A stretch of 64,000 nt of DNA from Plantactinospora sp. BC1 (GTDB lineage: Bacteria; Actinomycetota; Actinomycetes; Mycobacteriales; Micromonosporaceae). The stretch is from positions 6,448,001 through 6,512,000 of the forward strand of contig NZ_CP028158.1 in assembly GCF_003030345.1 (NCBI RefSeq). The letters run 5' to 3'. A program made the position numbers and the translations under genes. Positions within the stretch are counted from its first letter, which is position 1. Every line of letters starts with the position of its first letter. The notes under the pieces are model-generated. The model did no database searches, had not been told where the DNA came from, and saw nothing but the letters and a program-made list of their open reading frames with translations. Positions 1 through 7,944 of this stretch are shown here, piece after piece.

Positions 1-909
1 CTCCAGCAGTTCGCCGAGTACGTCGGCGGCGTGCGCCGACTGCGTGACGACCAGTACGCTCCCGCCCCGGTCCACCACGTCCAGCGCGGCGGCCACCACC
101 GCATGGCTCTTCCCGTTGCCGGGCGGACCGGAGACCACGGTCACCGGCTGGTGCCGGACCCGGCGTACCACCTCGGTCTGGGCCTCGTTCAACGGCAGCG
201 GCGAGTCGACCGGGTCGGCGGCGTCGACCGGGTCGGCGGCGTCCGGGGCGGCGGTGCCGTACACCACGGCCAGGGCGGTGGACTCGACGTCGGGCCGGGC
301 GGCCCAGGCGCGCAGCCGGTCGCCGAGCGCCAGCCCGGCGACGTCCCGCACGCTGAACAGCACCGCCGAGACGTAGAGCACCGGCGGCCGGGCCGGAAAG
401 CTCGCCCGACCGGTACGCCGGACTCGGTCGAACTCGCGTACCGGCAGGCCGGCGGCCCGGGCGACGGTGCGCAACCAGGCCTCACCGCCGGGACTGGTCA
501 GCCACCCGGCTCCGCCCAGCCCCGGCGCCACCTCCAGCCGGGCGGCCAGGTCGCGGTCCTCGACCAGCGGGGTGACCTCCAGGTCGCCGGCCGGGACCAC
601 CCGGTATCCGCGCAGCGTCCGCTCCAGCCGGACCGGCTCGCTGAGCAGCGGAAACCGCACCTTCCGGGTCACCCCGTCGGTCTCGACCACCCCGGCGACC
701 AGGCCCCAGCCTCGGCGCAGGGTCCGATCGTCGCGGTGCAGCAGGTCGGCCGCGGCCAACCGGTCCACCTCGCGGGACTGCCGGCAGGAGTCCGGATCGG
801 CCAGCCAGATCAACGGCTGGCCGGGACGGGTCACGTCGAGCACCCGCTCGGGGGCGGCCGGGGCGAGGTCGGCCAGGGCCCGCAGCACTGACGCGACGGA
901 GGGGCTCAT
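1..909 (-). CDS. Superfamily 1-type helicase/AAA ATPase, 3' part beyond window edge
   Basis: About 303 codons are visible, from an ATG at 909 running left off the window with no stop. The protein begins MSPSVASVLRALADL and carries a P-loop, GPPGNGKSH, at residues 261-269, followed by a strand-helix (VLVVTQSAHAADV) as in DNA2/NAM7-type superfamily 1 helicases. The roughly 250 residues before the P-loop are a family-specific N-terminal region. Just before the P-loop the sequence DPVDAA is tandemly repeated, from an 18-bp DNA duplication near 205-245. The remaining helicase motifs would lie outside the window. It is divergent from murT. The helicase/ATPase class is supported by the P-loop; the substrate is unknown. 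Confidence 0.75.
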   Translation of the reverse strand, partial: MSPSVASVLRALADLAPAAPERVLDVTRPGQPLIWLADPDSCRQSREVDRLAAADLLHRDDRTLRRGWGLVAGVVETDGVTRKVRFPLLSEPVRLERTLRGYRVVPAGDLEVTPLVEDRDLAARLEVAPGLGGAGWLTSPGGEAWLRTVARAAGLPVREFDRVRRTGRASFPARPPVLYVSAVLFSVRDVAGLALGDRLRAWAARPDVESTALAVVYGTAAPDAADPVDAADPVDSPLPLNEAQTEVVRRVRHQPVTVVSGPPGNGKSHAVVAAALDVVDRGGSVLVVTQSAHAADVLGELLE

Positions 910-1136
910 CGGCAGCCGAGCCTAGCAACCGGGTACGTCCCGGGTCGGGTCCTCGGTCCGAGTCGCCGGGCAGCCGCGCGACCGGCCCGGACAAGCAGGT
1001 CGCGCAGACCCGGTCCCCGGCATCCGGGGCCGGCGGACCCGGTCCGGGCGGTTCGGCGGGACCGGCCCGGCCGCCGGGGCGTGTCCCGGGCCGTCCGGTA
1101 CTTTCGTGCGGCGGTCACCCAGCCGGCGCCGTCCGG

Positions 1137-1142
1137 TAACCT
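1137..1142 (+). promoter_or_regulatory. -10 element (TAACCT) for leaderless murT mRNA
   Basis: TAACCT ends 7 nt before the GTG start of murT, so transcription would start at or beside the start codon. No convincing -35 is visible and no Shine-Dalgarno precedes the GTG. The spacing matches several other genes in this window. Confidence 0.5.
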
Positions 1143-1149
1143 CGCTCGC

Positions 1150-2412
1150 GTGACGGACGGGAAGATGCCTCTCCGGGCAAAGGTGGCCAGTTCGGTATCG
1201 CGGACCGCCGCGGCCCTGTCCCGGGCTGCCGGCCGGGGCGACGGCTCGGTGATCGGCGGGTGGATCGGTCTCAAGATCGATCCTGATCTCCTGGCCCACC
1301 TGTCGTCCGGCCGGGCCATCGCGCTGGTGTCGGGCACCAACGGCAAGACGACCACGACCCGGCTGACCGCGGCGGCGGTCGGCGTACTCGGCCGGGTGGC
1401 GACCAACTCGTTCGGGGCGAACATGCCCACCGGGCACACCTCGGCGCTGGCCAAGGCCGGCAGTACCCCCTATGCCGTGCTGGAGGTCGACGAGCACTAC
1501 CTGGCCCAGGTGCTGGAGGCGACCGAGCCACGGGTGGTGGCCCTGCTCAACCTCTCCCGGGACCAGCTCGACCGGGCCAAGGAAGTGGCGATGATGGCCC
1601 AGCTCTGGCGGGCCGCGCTGGTCCGGCACCCGTCGGTACGGGTGGTCGCCAACGCCGACGACCCGATGGTGGTCTGGGCGGCGACCCCACCGGCGACCCG
1701 CAGCCCGCAGTTGACCCCGGCACCGGTCACCTGGTTCAGCGCCGGCCAGCGCTGGCACGACGACTCCTGGGTCTGCCCCGAGTGCGGCTCCCCGATCGAG
1801 CGGCTGGCCGACCAGTGGTGGTGCACCGGCTGCTGGCTGCGCCGGCCCGAGCCGCAGTGGGTGGTCGAGGACGACGGCGTGGTCGACCCGGCCGGTGACT
1901 GGCACAAGGTGGTCCTGCAACTGCCCGGCCGGGTCAACCTCGGCAACGCGGCGACCGCGCTGGCGGTGGCCGCCGAGTTCGGGGTACGCCCGACCGACGC
2001 GGTCTCCCGGCTCGGCGGGGTCGCCTCGGTCGCCGGCCGGTACGCCCAGGTGATCAGGGACGGCCGGACCATCCGGCTGCTGCTGGCGAAGAACCCGGCG
2101 AGCTGGCTGGAGGCGTTCGACATGGCCGAGGAGGCGCCGACACTCCTCTCGATCAACGCCCGGGACCCCGACGGGCTGGACACCTCCTGGCTCTTCGACG
2201 TCGACTTCGCCCCGCTGCGCGGCCGGCAGGTGCTGATCACCGGCGACCGGGCGTACGACCTCGCGGTCCGGCTGGACATCAACGGCGTACCGTTCCAGCA
2301 CGTACGGACCTTCACCGAAGCGATCACGAGCGTCCCGCCGGGGCGGCTCGAGGTCATCGCCAACTACACGGCGTTCCAGGACATCCGAGCGGAGTTGGAC
2401 CGTGTCGACTGA
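1150..2412 (+). CDS. murT: MurT, lipid II isoglutaminyl synthase ligase subunit
   Basis: Mur-ligase-family subunit that, with GatD, amidates the alpha-carboxyl of D-Glu in the lipid II stem peptide (cytoplasmic, ATP-dependent). The 420-residue frame has the Mur ATP-binding loop GTNGKTT at residues 62-68. A Cys4 zinc ribbon (CPEC at 209-212, CTGC at 225-228) lies in the middle domain, and a DUF1727-type C-terminal domain follows. The GTG at 1150 is chosen because a -10-like TAACCT lies 7 nt upstream; an ATG at 1165 is a possible alternative. The gene overlaps gatD by 11 nt, so the two are co-translated. Length and motifs are typical of actinobacterial MurT. Confidence 0.93.
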   Translation: MTDGKMPLRAKVASSVSRTAAALSRAAGRGDGSVIGGWIGLKIDPDLLAHLSSGRAIALVSGTNGKTTTTRLTAAAVGVLGRVATNSFGANMPTGHTSALAKAGSTPYAVLEVDEHYLAQVLEATEPRVVALLNLSRDQLDRAKEVAMMAQLWRAALVRHPSVRVVANADDPMVVWAATPPATRSPQLTPAPVTWFSAGQRWHDDSWVCPECGSPIERLADQWWCTGCWLRRPEPQWVVEDDGVVDPAGDWHKVVLQLPGRVNLGNAATALAVAAEFGVRPTDAVSRLGGVASVAGRYAQVIRDGRTIRLLLAKNPASWLEAFDMAEEAPTLLSINARDPDGLDTSWLFDVDFAPLRGRQVLITGDRAYDLAVRLDINGVPFQHVRTFTEAITSVPPGRLEVIANYTAFQDIRAELDRVD

Positions 2413-3160
2413 TCCCGTCTACCGCACGCCCGGCCCGGCCGGTGGGGAGAGCAACCTGCGGGTCGTCTGGATCTATCCGGACCTGCTCTCCACCTACGGC
2501 GACCGGGGCAACATGCTGATCCTGGCCCGCCGGGCCGAGCTGCGCGGCCTGCCGGTGGAGTGCATCGAGATCCGCTCCGACCAGCGGCTGCCGGTCTCGG
2601 CCGACATCTATCTGCTCGGCGGTGGCGAGGACGGCCCGCAGGCGCTGGGCGCGCAGCGGCTGATCGCGGACGGCGGGCTGCGCCGGGCCGCCGAGCAGGG
2701 TTCGGTGGTCTTCGCGGTCTGCGCCGGCTACCAGTTGCTGGGCGGCTCGTTCTTCGCCAAGGGCACCAAGTGCGCCGGCCTCGACCTGCTCGACCTGCAC
2801 TCCGACCGGGGACCGTCCCGGGCGGTCGGCGAGATCGCCGGTGCCATCGACCCCCGGCTGGGGCTGCCGCCGCTGAGCGGCTTCGAGAACCACGGTGGGC
2901 GTACCCACCTCGGCGCCGGAGTCTCCCCGCTGGCCCGGGTCAGCACCGGGGTCGGCAACGACGGCAGCACCGAGGGCGCCTGGCGGGGCAAGCTGCTCGG
3001 CACCTATTCGCACGGGCCGGCGCTGGCCCGCAACCCGGCCCTGGCGGACCTGCTGCTGCGCTGGGCGATCGGGGTGCCGCAGCTACCGCCGCTGGACGAC
3101 ACCTGGTCGGAGCGGCTGCGGGCCGAACGCAGCGCCGCGCTGGCCGCCGCCCGGCAGTGA
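2402..3160 (+). CDS. gatD: GatD, glutamine amidotransferase subunit of lipid II isoglutaminyl synthase
   Basis: Class I (CobB/CobQ-like) glutaminase, 252 aa, that supplies ammonia to MurT. The nucleophile Cys lies in FAVCAGYQLLGG (C107) and the catalytic His in GTYSHGP (H204). YGDRGN near residue 32 is characteristic of GatD. The GTG start lies inside the end of murT (11-nt overlap), and the stop overlaps the start of the next gene (GTGA), which gives a three-gene operon. Family assignment and pairing with MurT are strong. Confidence 0.93.
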   Translation: MSTDPVYRTPGPAGGESNLRVVWIYPDLLSTYGDRGNMLILARRAELRGLPVECIEIRSDQRLPVSADIYLLGGGEDGPQALGAQRLIADGGLRRAAEQGSVVFAVCAGYQLLGGSFFAKGTKCAGLDLLDLHSDRGPSRAVGEIAGAIDPRLGLPPLSGFENHGGRTHLGAGVSPLARVSTGVGNDGSTEGAWRGKLLGTYSHGPALARNPALADLLLRWAIGVPQLPPLDDTWSERLRAERSAALAAARQ

Positions 3161-3885
3161 TCGGACGCGTCCGGCGGCTGCTCCGGCAGCGGTCGGTCGC
3201 GCGGTTCACCGTACTGCTCCTGGTGCTCGGCCTCTTCGGGCTGGTACTGCTGCTCGCACCCCGGCCCGAGGTGGCCGAGCTGCCCCGGCTGGCCGACCGG
3301 CTCGGCCGGCTGGCACCGGTCGCGGCGATCGGCGGCGGGGCGCTGCTGCTGGTCGCGCTGGTGCCCCGGACGGCGATCACGGTGGTCTGGGGGGCGATCT
3401 TCGGGCCGCTGCTCGGTGCCGGCTACACCCTGGCCGCCGCCCTGATCGCCGCGCTCACCGGCTTCGCGGTCGGCCGGCTGCTCGGTCGGGAGTTCGTCGC
3501 GGAACGGGTACGCGGCCGGCTGGCCCGGCTCGACCGCTGGTTCGCCCGGCAGAGCGTGCTCGGGGTGGTCAGCGTACGGCTGATCCCGATCGGCGGGTTC
3601 GGGCTGGTCAGCTACGGCTACGGCACCACCGGCGCGCGGCTGGGGCCGTTCCTGCTGGGCAGCGTGCTGGCCGCCACCCCGTCGGCGTTCGGCTACGCGG
3701 CGGTGGGTGCGGCGGCGGTCTCGCCGGACGAGGTGAACTGGCTGGCGGTCACCCCGGGCGCGGTGGGCCTGGTCGCCACCGGCGTGCTGGCGGTGCGCTG
3801 GTGGCGGGCGGAACGCCGCACCGGGCCGGTCGGCGCCGACGACCGGCGCCCCCGGGTCGACCAGCCGGCGACGAACCCGGAGTAG
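3157..3885 (+). CDS. TVP38/TMEM64-family (VTT domain) membrane protein
   Basis: Polytopic inner-membrane protein of 242 aa with an arginine-rich N-terminus and about five to six hydrophobic segments. The central part (ALVPRTAITVVWGAIFGP, then SVRLIPIGGFGLVSYGYG) fits the SNARE-associated/VTT (DedA-like) domain. Such proteins are linked to lipid scrambling or transport, but no substrate can be assigned here. The GTG start overlaps the gatD stop (GTGA), so it is probably translated with murT-gatD, which suggests an envelope role. The C-terminal 25 residues are hydrophilic. Confidence 0.85.
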   Translation: MIGRVRRLLRQRSVARFTVLLLVLGLFGLVLLLAPRPEVAELPRLADRLGRLAPVAAIGGGALLLVALVPRTAITVVWGAIFGPLLGAGYTLAAALIAALTGFAVGRLLGREFVAERVRGRLARLDRWFARQSVLGVVSVRLIPIGGFGLVSYGYGTTGARLGPFLLGSVLAATPSAFGYAAVGAAAVSPDEVNWLAVTPGAVGLVATGVLAVRWWRAERRTGPVGADDRRPRVDQPATNPE

Positions 3886-3919
3886 CCAACCCCACCCAGC
3901 CCAGGCGATTACCGGCACG

Positions 3920-3949
3920 TTGTGCATTTCGCGGTATTTGCCCTATAAG
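3920..3949 (+). promoter_or_regulatory. Probable promoter of the molybdenum hydroxylase operon
   Basis: TTGTGC (3920-3925), an 18-bp spacer and TATAAG (3944-3949) lie in the only AT-rich stretch between the VTT gene and the next operon. A start near 3956 would give a leader of about 155 nt before the first gene. Confidence 0.5.
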
Positions 3950-3978
3950 GATTCTTCGTCGATAGGCTGATCGCACCA

Positions 3979-4085
3979 CCGTCCTCCGGGAGCGGCAGCC
4001 CGGGAGGACGGATGGCCGAGCCTCACCCCGGGGCCGGGCGACCCCCGGCCCCGGCGGTGGGCATTCCCGCCGGGCGCGATCTCCG
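3979..4085 (+). promoter_or_regulatory. Structured 5' leader, two or three hairpins
   Basis: The leader between the promoter and the GTG at 4112 holds two strong hairpins. One is at 3979-4011 (9 bp, a one-base bulge, 3 bp). The other is at about 4028-4054 (perfect 11-bp GC stem, 4-nt loop). A small GCGCG/CGCGC stem follows near 4075-4090. No U tract follows either large hairpin, although the first could also end transcription from the upstream operon. Its position ahead of a molybdopterin enzyme operon makes RNA-based control possible, but no known riboswitch consensus was recognised. Confidence 0.35.
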
Positions 4086-4111
4086 CGCAGCATTGCTCAG
4101 CGAGGTGACGG

Positions 4112-4669
4112 GTGAAGTCGTACGCCGAGACAGCCGGTGCGGTCGAGGTCGCCGACACCGCCGTCGTACGCGGCCCGAACGCGACCGTCGTCCGGCTCTC
4201 CGTCAACGGCAGCATCCGGAGCATCCTGGTCGAGCCCCGGGTCAGCCTGCTGGACGCGCTGCGCGACCGGCTCGACCTCACCGGCGTGAAGAAGGGCTGC
4301 AACCAGGGCGCCTGCGGCGCCTGCACGGTCTGGGTCGACAAGCGGCGGGTGCTGGCCTGCCTCACCCTGGCGATCACCTGCGAGACCCGCGAGATCACCA
4401 CGATCGAGGGGCTCTCCGACGGGGTGGACCTGCACCCGATGCAGTCGGCGTTCATCAGCCAGGACGCCTTCCAGTGCGGATACTGCACCCCCGGACAGAT
4501 CATGTCGGCGGTGGCGTTCCTCGCCGAGGGGCACGCCGCCGACGACGACACGATCCGGGAGTGGATGAGCGGCAACATCTGCCGGTGCGCGGCGTACCCG
4601 AACATCCGGGCCGCCATCCGGCAGGTCCGGGACGAGGCCGGAACGGGTGGGCCCGATGCGACCGGTTAG
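4112..4669 (+). CDS. [2Fe-2S] subunit of xanthine-oxidase-family aldehyde oxidoreductase (PaoA/YagT-like)
   Basis: Iron-sulfur subunit, 185 aa, that passes electrons from the molybdenum site to FAD. The N-terminal plant-type ferredoxin domain has GCNQGACGACTVW and a downstream Cys. The C-terminal [2Fe-2S]-binding helical domain has CGYCTPGQ and CRC (GNICRCAAYPN). Unlike E. coli PaoA there is no twin-arginine signal; the chain starts MKSYAETAG, so the enzyme is probably cytoplasmic. The GTG start is preceded by GAGGTGA. The next gene starts 14 nt before this one ends. This is the first gene of a three-gene operon in the small, medium, large order usual for the family. Confidence 0.92.
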   Translation: MKSYAETAGAVEVADTAVVRGPNATVVRLSVNGSIRSILVEPRVSLLDALRDRLDLTGVKKGCNQGACGACTVWVDKRRVLACLTLAITCETREITTIEGLSDGVDLHPMQSAFISQDAFQCGYCTPGQIMSAVAFLAEGHAADDDTIREWMSGNICRCAAYPNIRAAIRQVRDEAGTGGPDATG

Positions 4670-5672
4670 CTACTCCCGGGTGGCCGACGTGGCCACCGCG
4701 ATCGGCACGGTCGCCGCCGACCCGGGCAGCACCTTCCTGGCCGGCGGCACCACCGAGGTCGACCTGCAACGCATCCACGTCGCCAGCGCGAAGCGCCTGG
4801 TCGACATCAACGACCTGCCGTTGCGGCAGGTCGAGGAGCTGCCCGGCGGCGGGGTACGGATCGGTGCCGTCGCCCGGATGAGCGACGTCGCCCAGGCCCT
4901 GCCGGTCCGGCGCCGCTTCCCGATGGTCTCCCAGGCGCTGCTGCTCGGCGCCTCCGCGCAACTGCGCAACATGGCCTCCATCGGCGGCAATCTGATGCAG
5001 CGGACCCGCTGCGGCTACTTCCGGGACGTGGCGGCGGCCTGTAACAAGCGGGAGCCGGGCACCGGGTGCAGCGCGATGACCGGCGTCAACCGCGGCCACG
5101 CCGTCCTCGGCACCAGTGAGCACTGCATCGCCACCCACCCCTCCGACCTCGCCGTCGCGCTGGTCGCGCTGGATGCGGTGGTCCTCACCCAGGGGCCGGG
5201 CGGGCATCGCGAGATCCTCGCCGACGACTTCTACCTCGCCCCCGGGGACACCCCGGACCGCGAACACCCGATCGCGCACGGCGAACTCGTGGTGGCCGTG
5301 CAGATCCCGCCGCTGCCGATGGCCAGTACCTCGATCTATCTGAAGGTGCGGGACCGGGAATCGTACGAGTTCGCACTCGCCTCGGCGGCGGTCGCCGTCG
5401 CGCTGGACGCCGGGGTGGTCACCGACGTCCGGCTGGCGCTCGGCGGTGTCTCCAGCAAACCCTGGCGGGCCCGTCGGGCCGAGTCCGTGCTCGTCGGCGC
5501 CCCCGCCACCGTCGAGTCGTTCCGGGCGGCGGCCGAGGCGGAGATGGCCGACGCGGTGCCGCACGCGATGAACGCGTACAAGATCGAACTTGGCCGGCGC
5601 ACCATCGTACGGGCGCTGCGCATGGTCACCGGCGACGCCCGGATGGTCAGCGAGGACGGGAACCCGCCATGA
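4656..5672 (+). CDS. FAD-binding medium subunit of molybdenum aldehyde oxidoreductase (PaoB/YagS-like)
   Basis: FAD subunit of about 338 aa with the molybdopterin-dehydrogenase FAD-binding fold: FLAGGTTEVDLQR near residue 30 and ASIGGNLMQRT near residue 110. An insert holding four cysteines (TRC, AAC, TGC, EHC, within residues ~115-155) matches the extra [4Fe-4S] site of PaoB/YagS and separates it from ordinary xanthine dehydrogenases. Translation is taken to start at the ATG at 4656, overlapping the upstream gene by 14 nt; a GTG at 4647 is in frame. It transfers electrons from the small subunit to the final acceptor. Confidence 0.92.
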   Translation: MRPVSYSRVADVATAIGTVAADPGSTFLAGGTTEVDLQRIHVASAKRLVDINDLPLRQVEELPGGGVRIGAVARMSDVAQALPVRRRFPMVSQALLLGASAQLRNMASIGGNLMQRTRCGYFRDVAAACNKREPGTGCSAMTGVNRGHAVLGTSEHCIATHPSDLAVALVALDAVVLTQGPGGHREILADDFYLAPGDTPDREHPIAHGELVVAVQIPPLPMASTSIYLKVRDRESYEFALASAAVAVALDAGVVTDVRLALGGVSSKPWRARRAESVLVGAPATVESFRAAAEAEMADAVPHAMNAYKIELGRRTIVRALRMVTGDARMVSEDGNPP

Positions 5673-5685
5673 ACGGAGTGCGCAG

Positions 5686-7929
5686 ATGAGTCCGGTGCTC
5701 GGGGCCGCCCTCGACCGGGTGGACGGCCGGGCCAAGGTCACCGGCGCGGCCCGGTACTCCGGGGAACTGAACCTGCCCAACCTCGGCCACGCGGTGCTGG
5801 TCGGCGCCCGGGTGCCGAGCGGCCGGATCATCGGCATCGACTGCCGGCAGGCCACGGTCGCCGACGGTGTCTGCGCGGTGCTGACCCACCTCGACCTGCC
5901 CCGGGTCGCCGCCCAGCCGAAGCTCTTCCCGTCGCTGGCCGGACTGGTCGCGCACGGGCAGAGCTTCTTCCCGATGCAGGACGACGTGGTGCACTACGCG
6001 GGGCAGCCCGTCGCGATCGTCGTCGCCGACACCATCGAGCGGGCCGAGTACGCCGGCACCCTGGTCCAGGTCAGCTACGCCGAGACACCGTCGGCGACCC
6101 TGCTCGACCAGGTACGCGACCAGAGCTACCAGCCGGAGCGGATCTTCGGCGGGCTGGTACCCGGCCGCAATCCCACCCGGGGCGACCCGGAGACGGGGCT
6201 GCGCGACGCCGAGTTGAGCCTCGACCTGACGTACGGCTTCGCGGCCAACCACCAGAACCCGCTGGAGATGTCGACGACCACCGTGGTCTGGGACGACGTC
6301 GACCGGCTCACCGTGTACGACTCGACGCAGGGGCCGACCGCCACCCAGCTCAGCGTCGCCGAACTGCTCGGCCTGCCGCCGACGCAGGTGCGGGTGGTGA
6401 GCCACTTCGTCGGCGGCAGCTTCGGGTCCAAGGCGCTGATCTGGCCGCACGTCACCCTCGCCGCGCTCGCCGCCCGCCAGGTCGGCCGGCCGGTCCGGCT
6501 CACCCTCAGCCGCGACCAGATGTTCCACTCCTGCGGGCACCGGGAGGAACAGGAGCAGCGGATCCGCCTCGGCGCCGGCCGCGACGGTCGGCTGGTCGCG
6601 TTCACCCACGACAAGATCTCGCTGACCTCGCACTTCGACGACTGGGCCGAGACCTCGCTGGAGTCGGCCGCGATCAGCTACGCCTCGCCGAACTACGCCG
6701 GCGGCTACCGGCTGGCCCGGGGCAACATCATCACCCCGACCTTCACCCGGGGCCCCGGCGAGGCGACCGGGATGTTCGCGCTGGAGTCCGCGATGGACGA
6801 ACTGGCGTACGCCACCGGGATCGACCCGATCGAGCTGCGGCTGCGCAACCACGCCGACGTCGACCCCGACACCGGCAAGCCGTGGTCGAGCAAGGGCCTG
6901 AAGGAGTGCTACCAGCGCGGCGCCGAACTCTTCGGCTGGGCCGAGCGCGACCCGACCCCCGGCGTCCGCTGGGAGGGACGCTGGCAGATCGGTACCGGAA
7001 TGGCCACCGCCGCCTACCCGGTGGCCGCCCCGATCAGCCCGCAGCGGGCCCGGGCCCGGATCTACCTCGACGGCAGCGCGGTCGTCGAGGCCGGCATCTC
7101 GGAGTTCGGCACCGGCGCGCTGACCGCGATGACCCAGGTCGCGGCGGACGGCCTCGGCCTGCCGGTCGACCGGGTACGGTTCCTCGGCGGCACCACCGAC
7201 CTGCCGAACGTCGCCTCCGCGGTCGGCTCGGCGGGCTCGGGGGCGACCAGTTCGCCGGTACACCTGGCCTGCACCCAGCTCCGCGACCAGCTCGTCGGGC
7301 AGGCGGTGGCGGACCAGCACTCCCCGCTGCACGGCGCCGACCCGGCGGGTGTGGTGGTCCGGGACGGCCGGATGTGCCTGCGCGACCGCCCCGACGTCGG
7401 CGAGACCTACGCCGAGCTGCTCGGCCGGAACCACATCCCGGACGTCGAGACGGTGGGCACCTGGCAGCCGGTCCTGCCGCCGATGACGGACCACGCGATG
7501 CACACCTTCGGCGCGCAGTTCGCCGAGGTCGCGGTCGACGCCGACCTCGGCCTGGTCCGGGTACGCCGGCTGGTCGGCGTCTTCGCCCCCGGCCGGGTAC
7601 TCAACCGCAAGACCGCGCACAGCCAACTGATGGGCGGGATGCTCTGGGGGCTGAGCCAGGCGCTGCTGGAGGCGACCCGGATGGACCCGCAGACCGGGCG
7701 CTGGGCCAACGCCAACCTCGCCGACTATCTGGTACCGGTCAACGCCGACGTTCCGGACGTCGTCGTCGAGACCATCGAGGTACCCGACTCGGTGGTGAAC
7801 CCGCTCGGCGTGAAGGGGGTCGGCGAGATCGGCATCGTCGGCACCTCCGCCGCGATCGCCAACGCCGTCCACCACGCCACCGGCCGGCGGATCCGGCACC
7901 TGCCGATCACCGTCGAGGACCTGCTCTGA
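5686..7929 (+). CDS. Molybdopterin-binding large subunit of aldehyde oxidoreductase (PaoC/YagR-like)
   Basis: Catalytic subunit, 747 aa (E. coli PaoC has 732). Family motifs are GGSFGSKALIWPH, RGPGEATGMFALES, a glycine-rich GSAGSGATSSP and the C-terminal GVGEIGI, whose Glu (E714) fits the conserved base of the xanthine oxidase family. The start is the ATG at 5686, 13 nt after the medium subunit. Aldehyde oxidation is inferred from the similarity of the whole operon to PaoABC. No PaoD/XdhC-type maturation factor is encoded beside it, so maturation must come from elsewhere. It is convergent with the next gene, leaving only 15 nt between the stops. Confidence 0.92.
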   Translation: MSPVLGAALDRVDGRAKVTGAARYSGELNLPNLGHAVLVGARVPSGRIIGIDCRQATVADGVCAVLTHLDLPRVAAQPKLFPSLAGLVAHGQSFFPMQDDVVHYAGQPVAIVVADTIERAEYAGTLVQVSYAETPSATLLDQVRDQSYQPERIFGGLVPGRNPTRGDPETGLRDAELSLDLTYGFAANHQNPLEMSTTTVVWDDVDRLTVYDSTQGPTATQLSVAELLGLPPTQVRVVSHFVGGSFGSKALIWPHVTLAALAARQVGRPVRLTLSRDQMFHSCGHREEQEQRIRLGAGRDGRLVAFTHDKISLTSHFDDWAETSLESAAISYASPNYAGGYRLARGNIITPTFTRGPGEATGMFALESAMDELAYATGIDPIELRLRNHADVDPDTGKPWSSKGLKECYQRGAELFGWAERDPTPGVRWEGRWQIGTGMATAAYPVAAPISPQRARARIYLDGSAVVEAGISEFGTGALTAMTQVAADGLGLPVDRVRFLGGTTDLPNVASAVGSAGSGATSSPVHLACTQLRDQLVGQAVADQHSPLHGADPAGVVVRDGRMCLRDRPDVGETYAELLGRNHIPDVETVGTWQPVLPPMTDHAMHTFGAQFAEVAVDADLGLVRVRRLVGVFAPGRVLNRKTAHSQLMGGMLWGLSQALLEATRMDPQTGRWANANLADYLVPVNADVPDVVVETIEVPDSVVNPLGVKGVGEIGIVGTSAAIANAVHHATGRRIRHLPITVEDLL

Positions 7930-7944
7930 ACCGCACCCCCGGGG

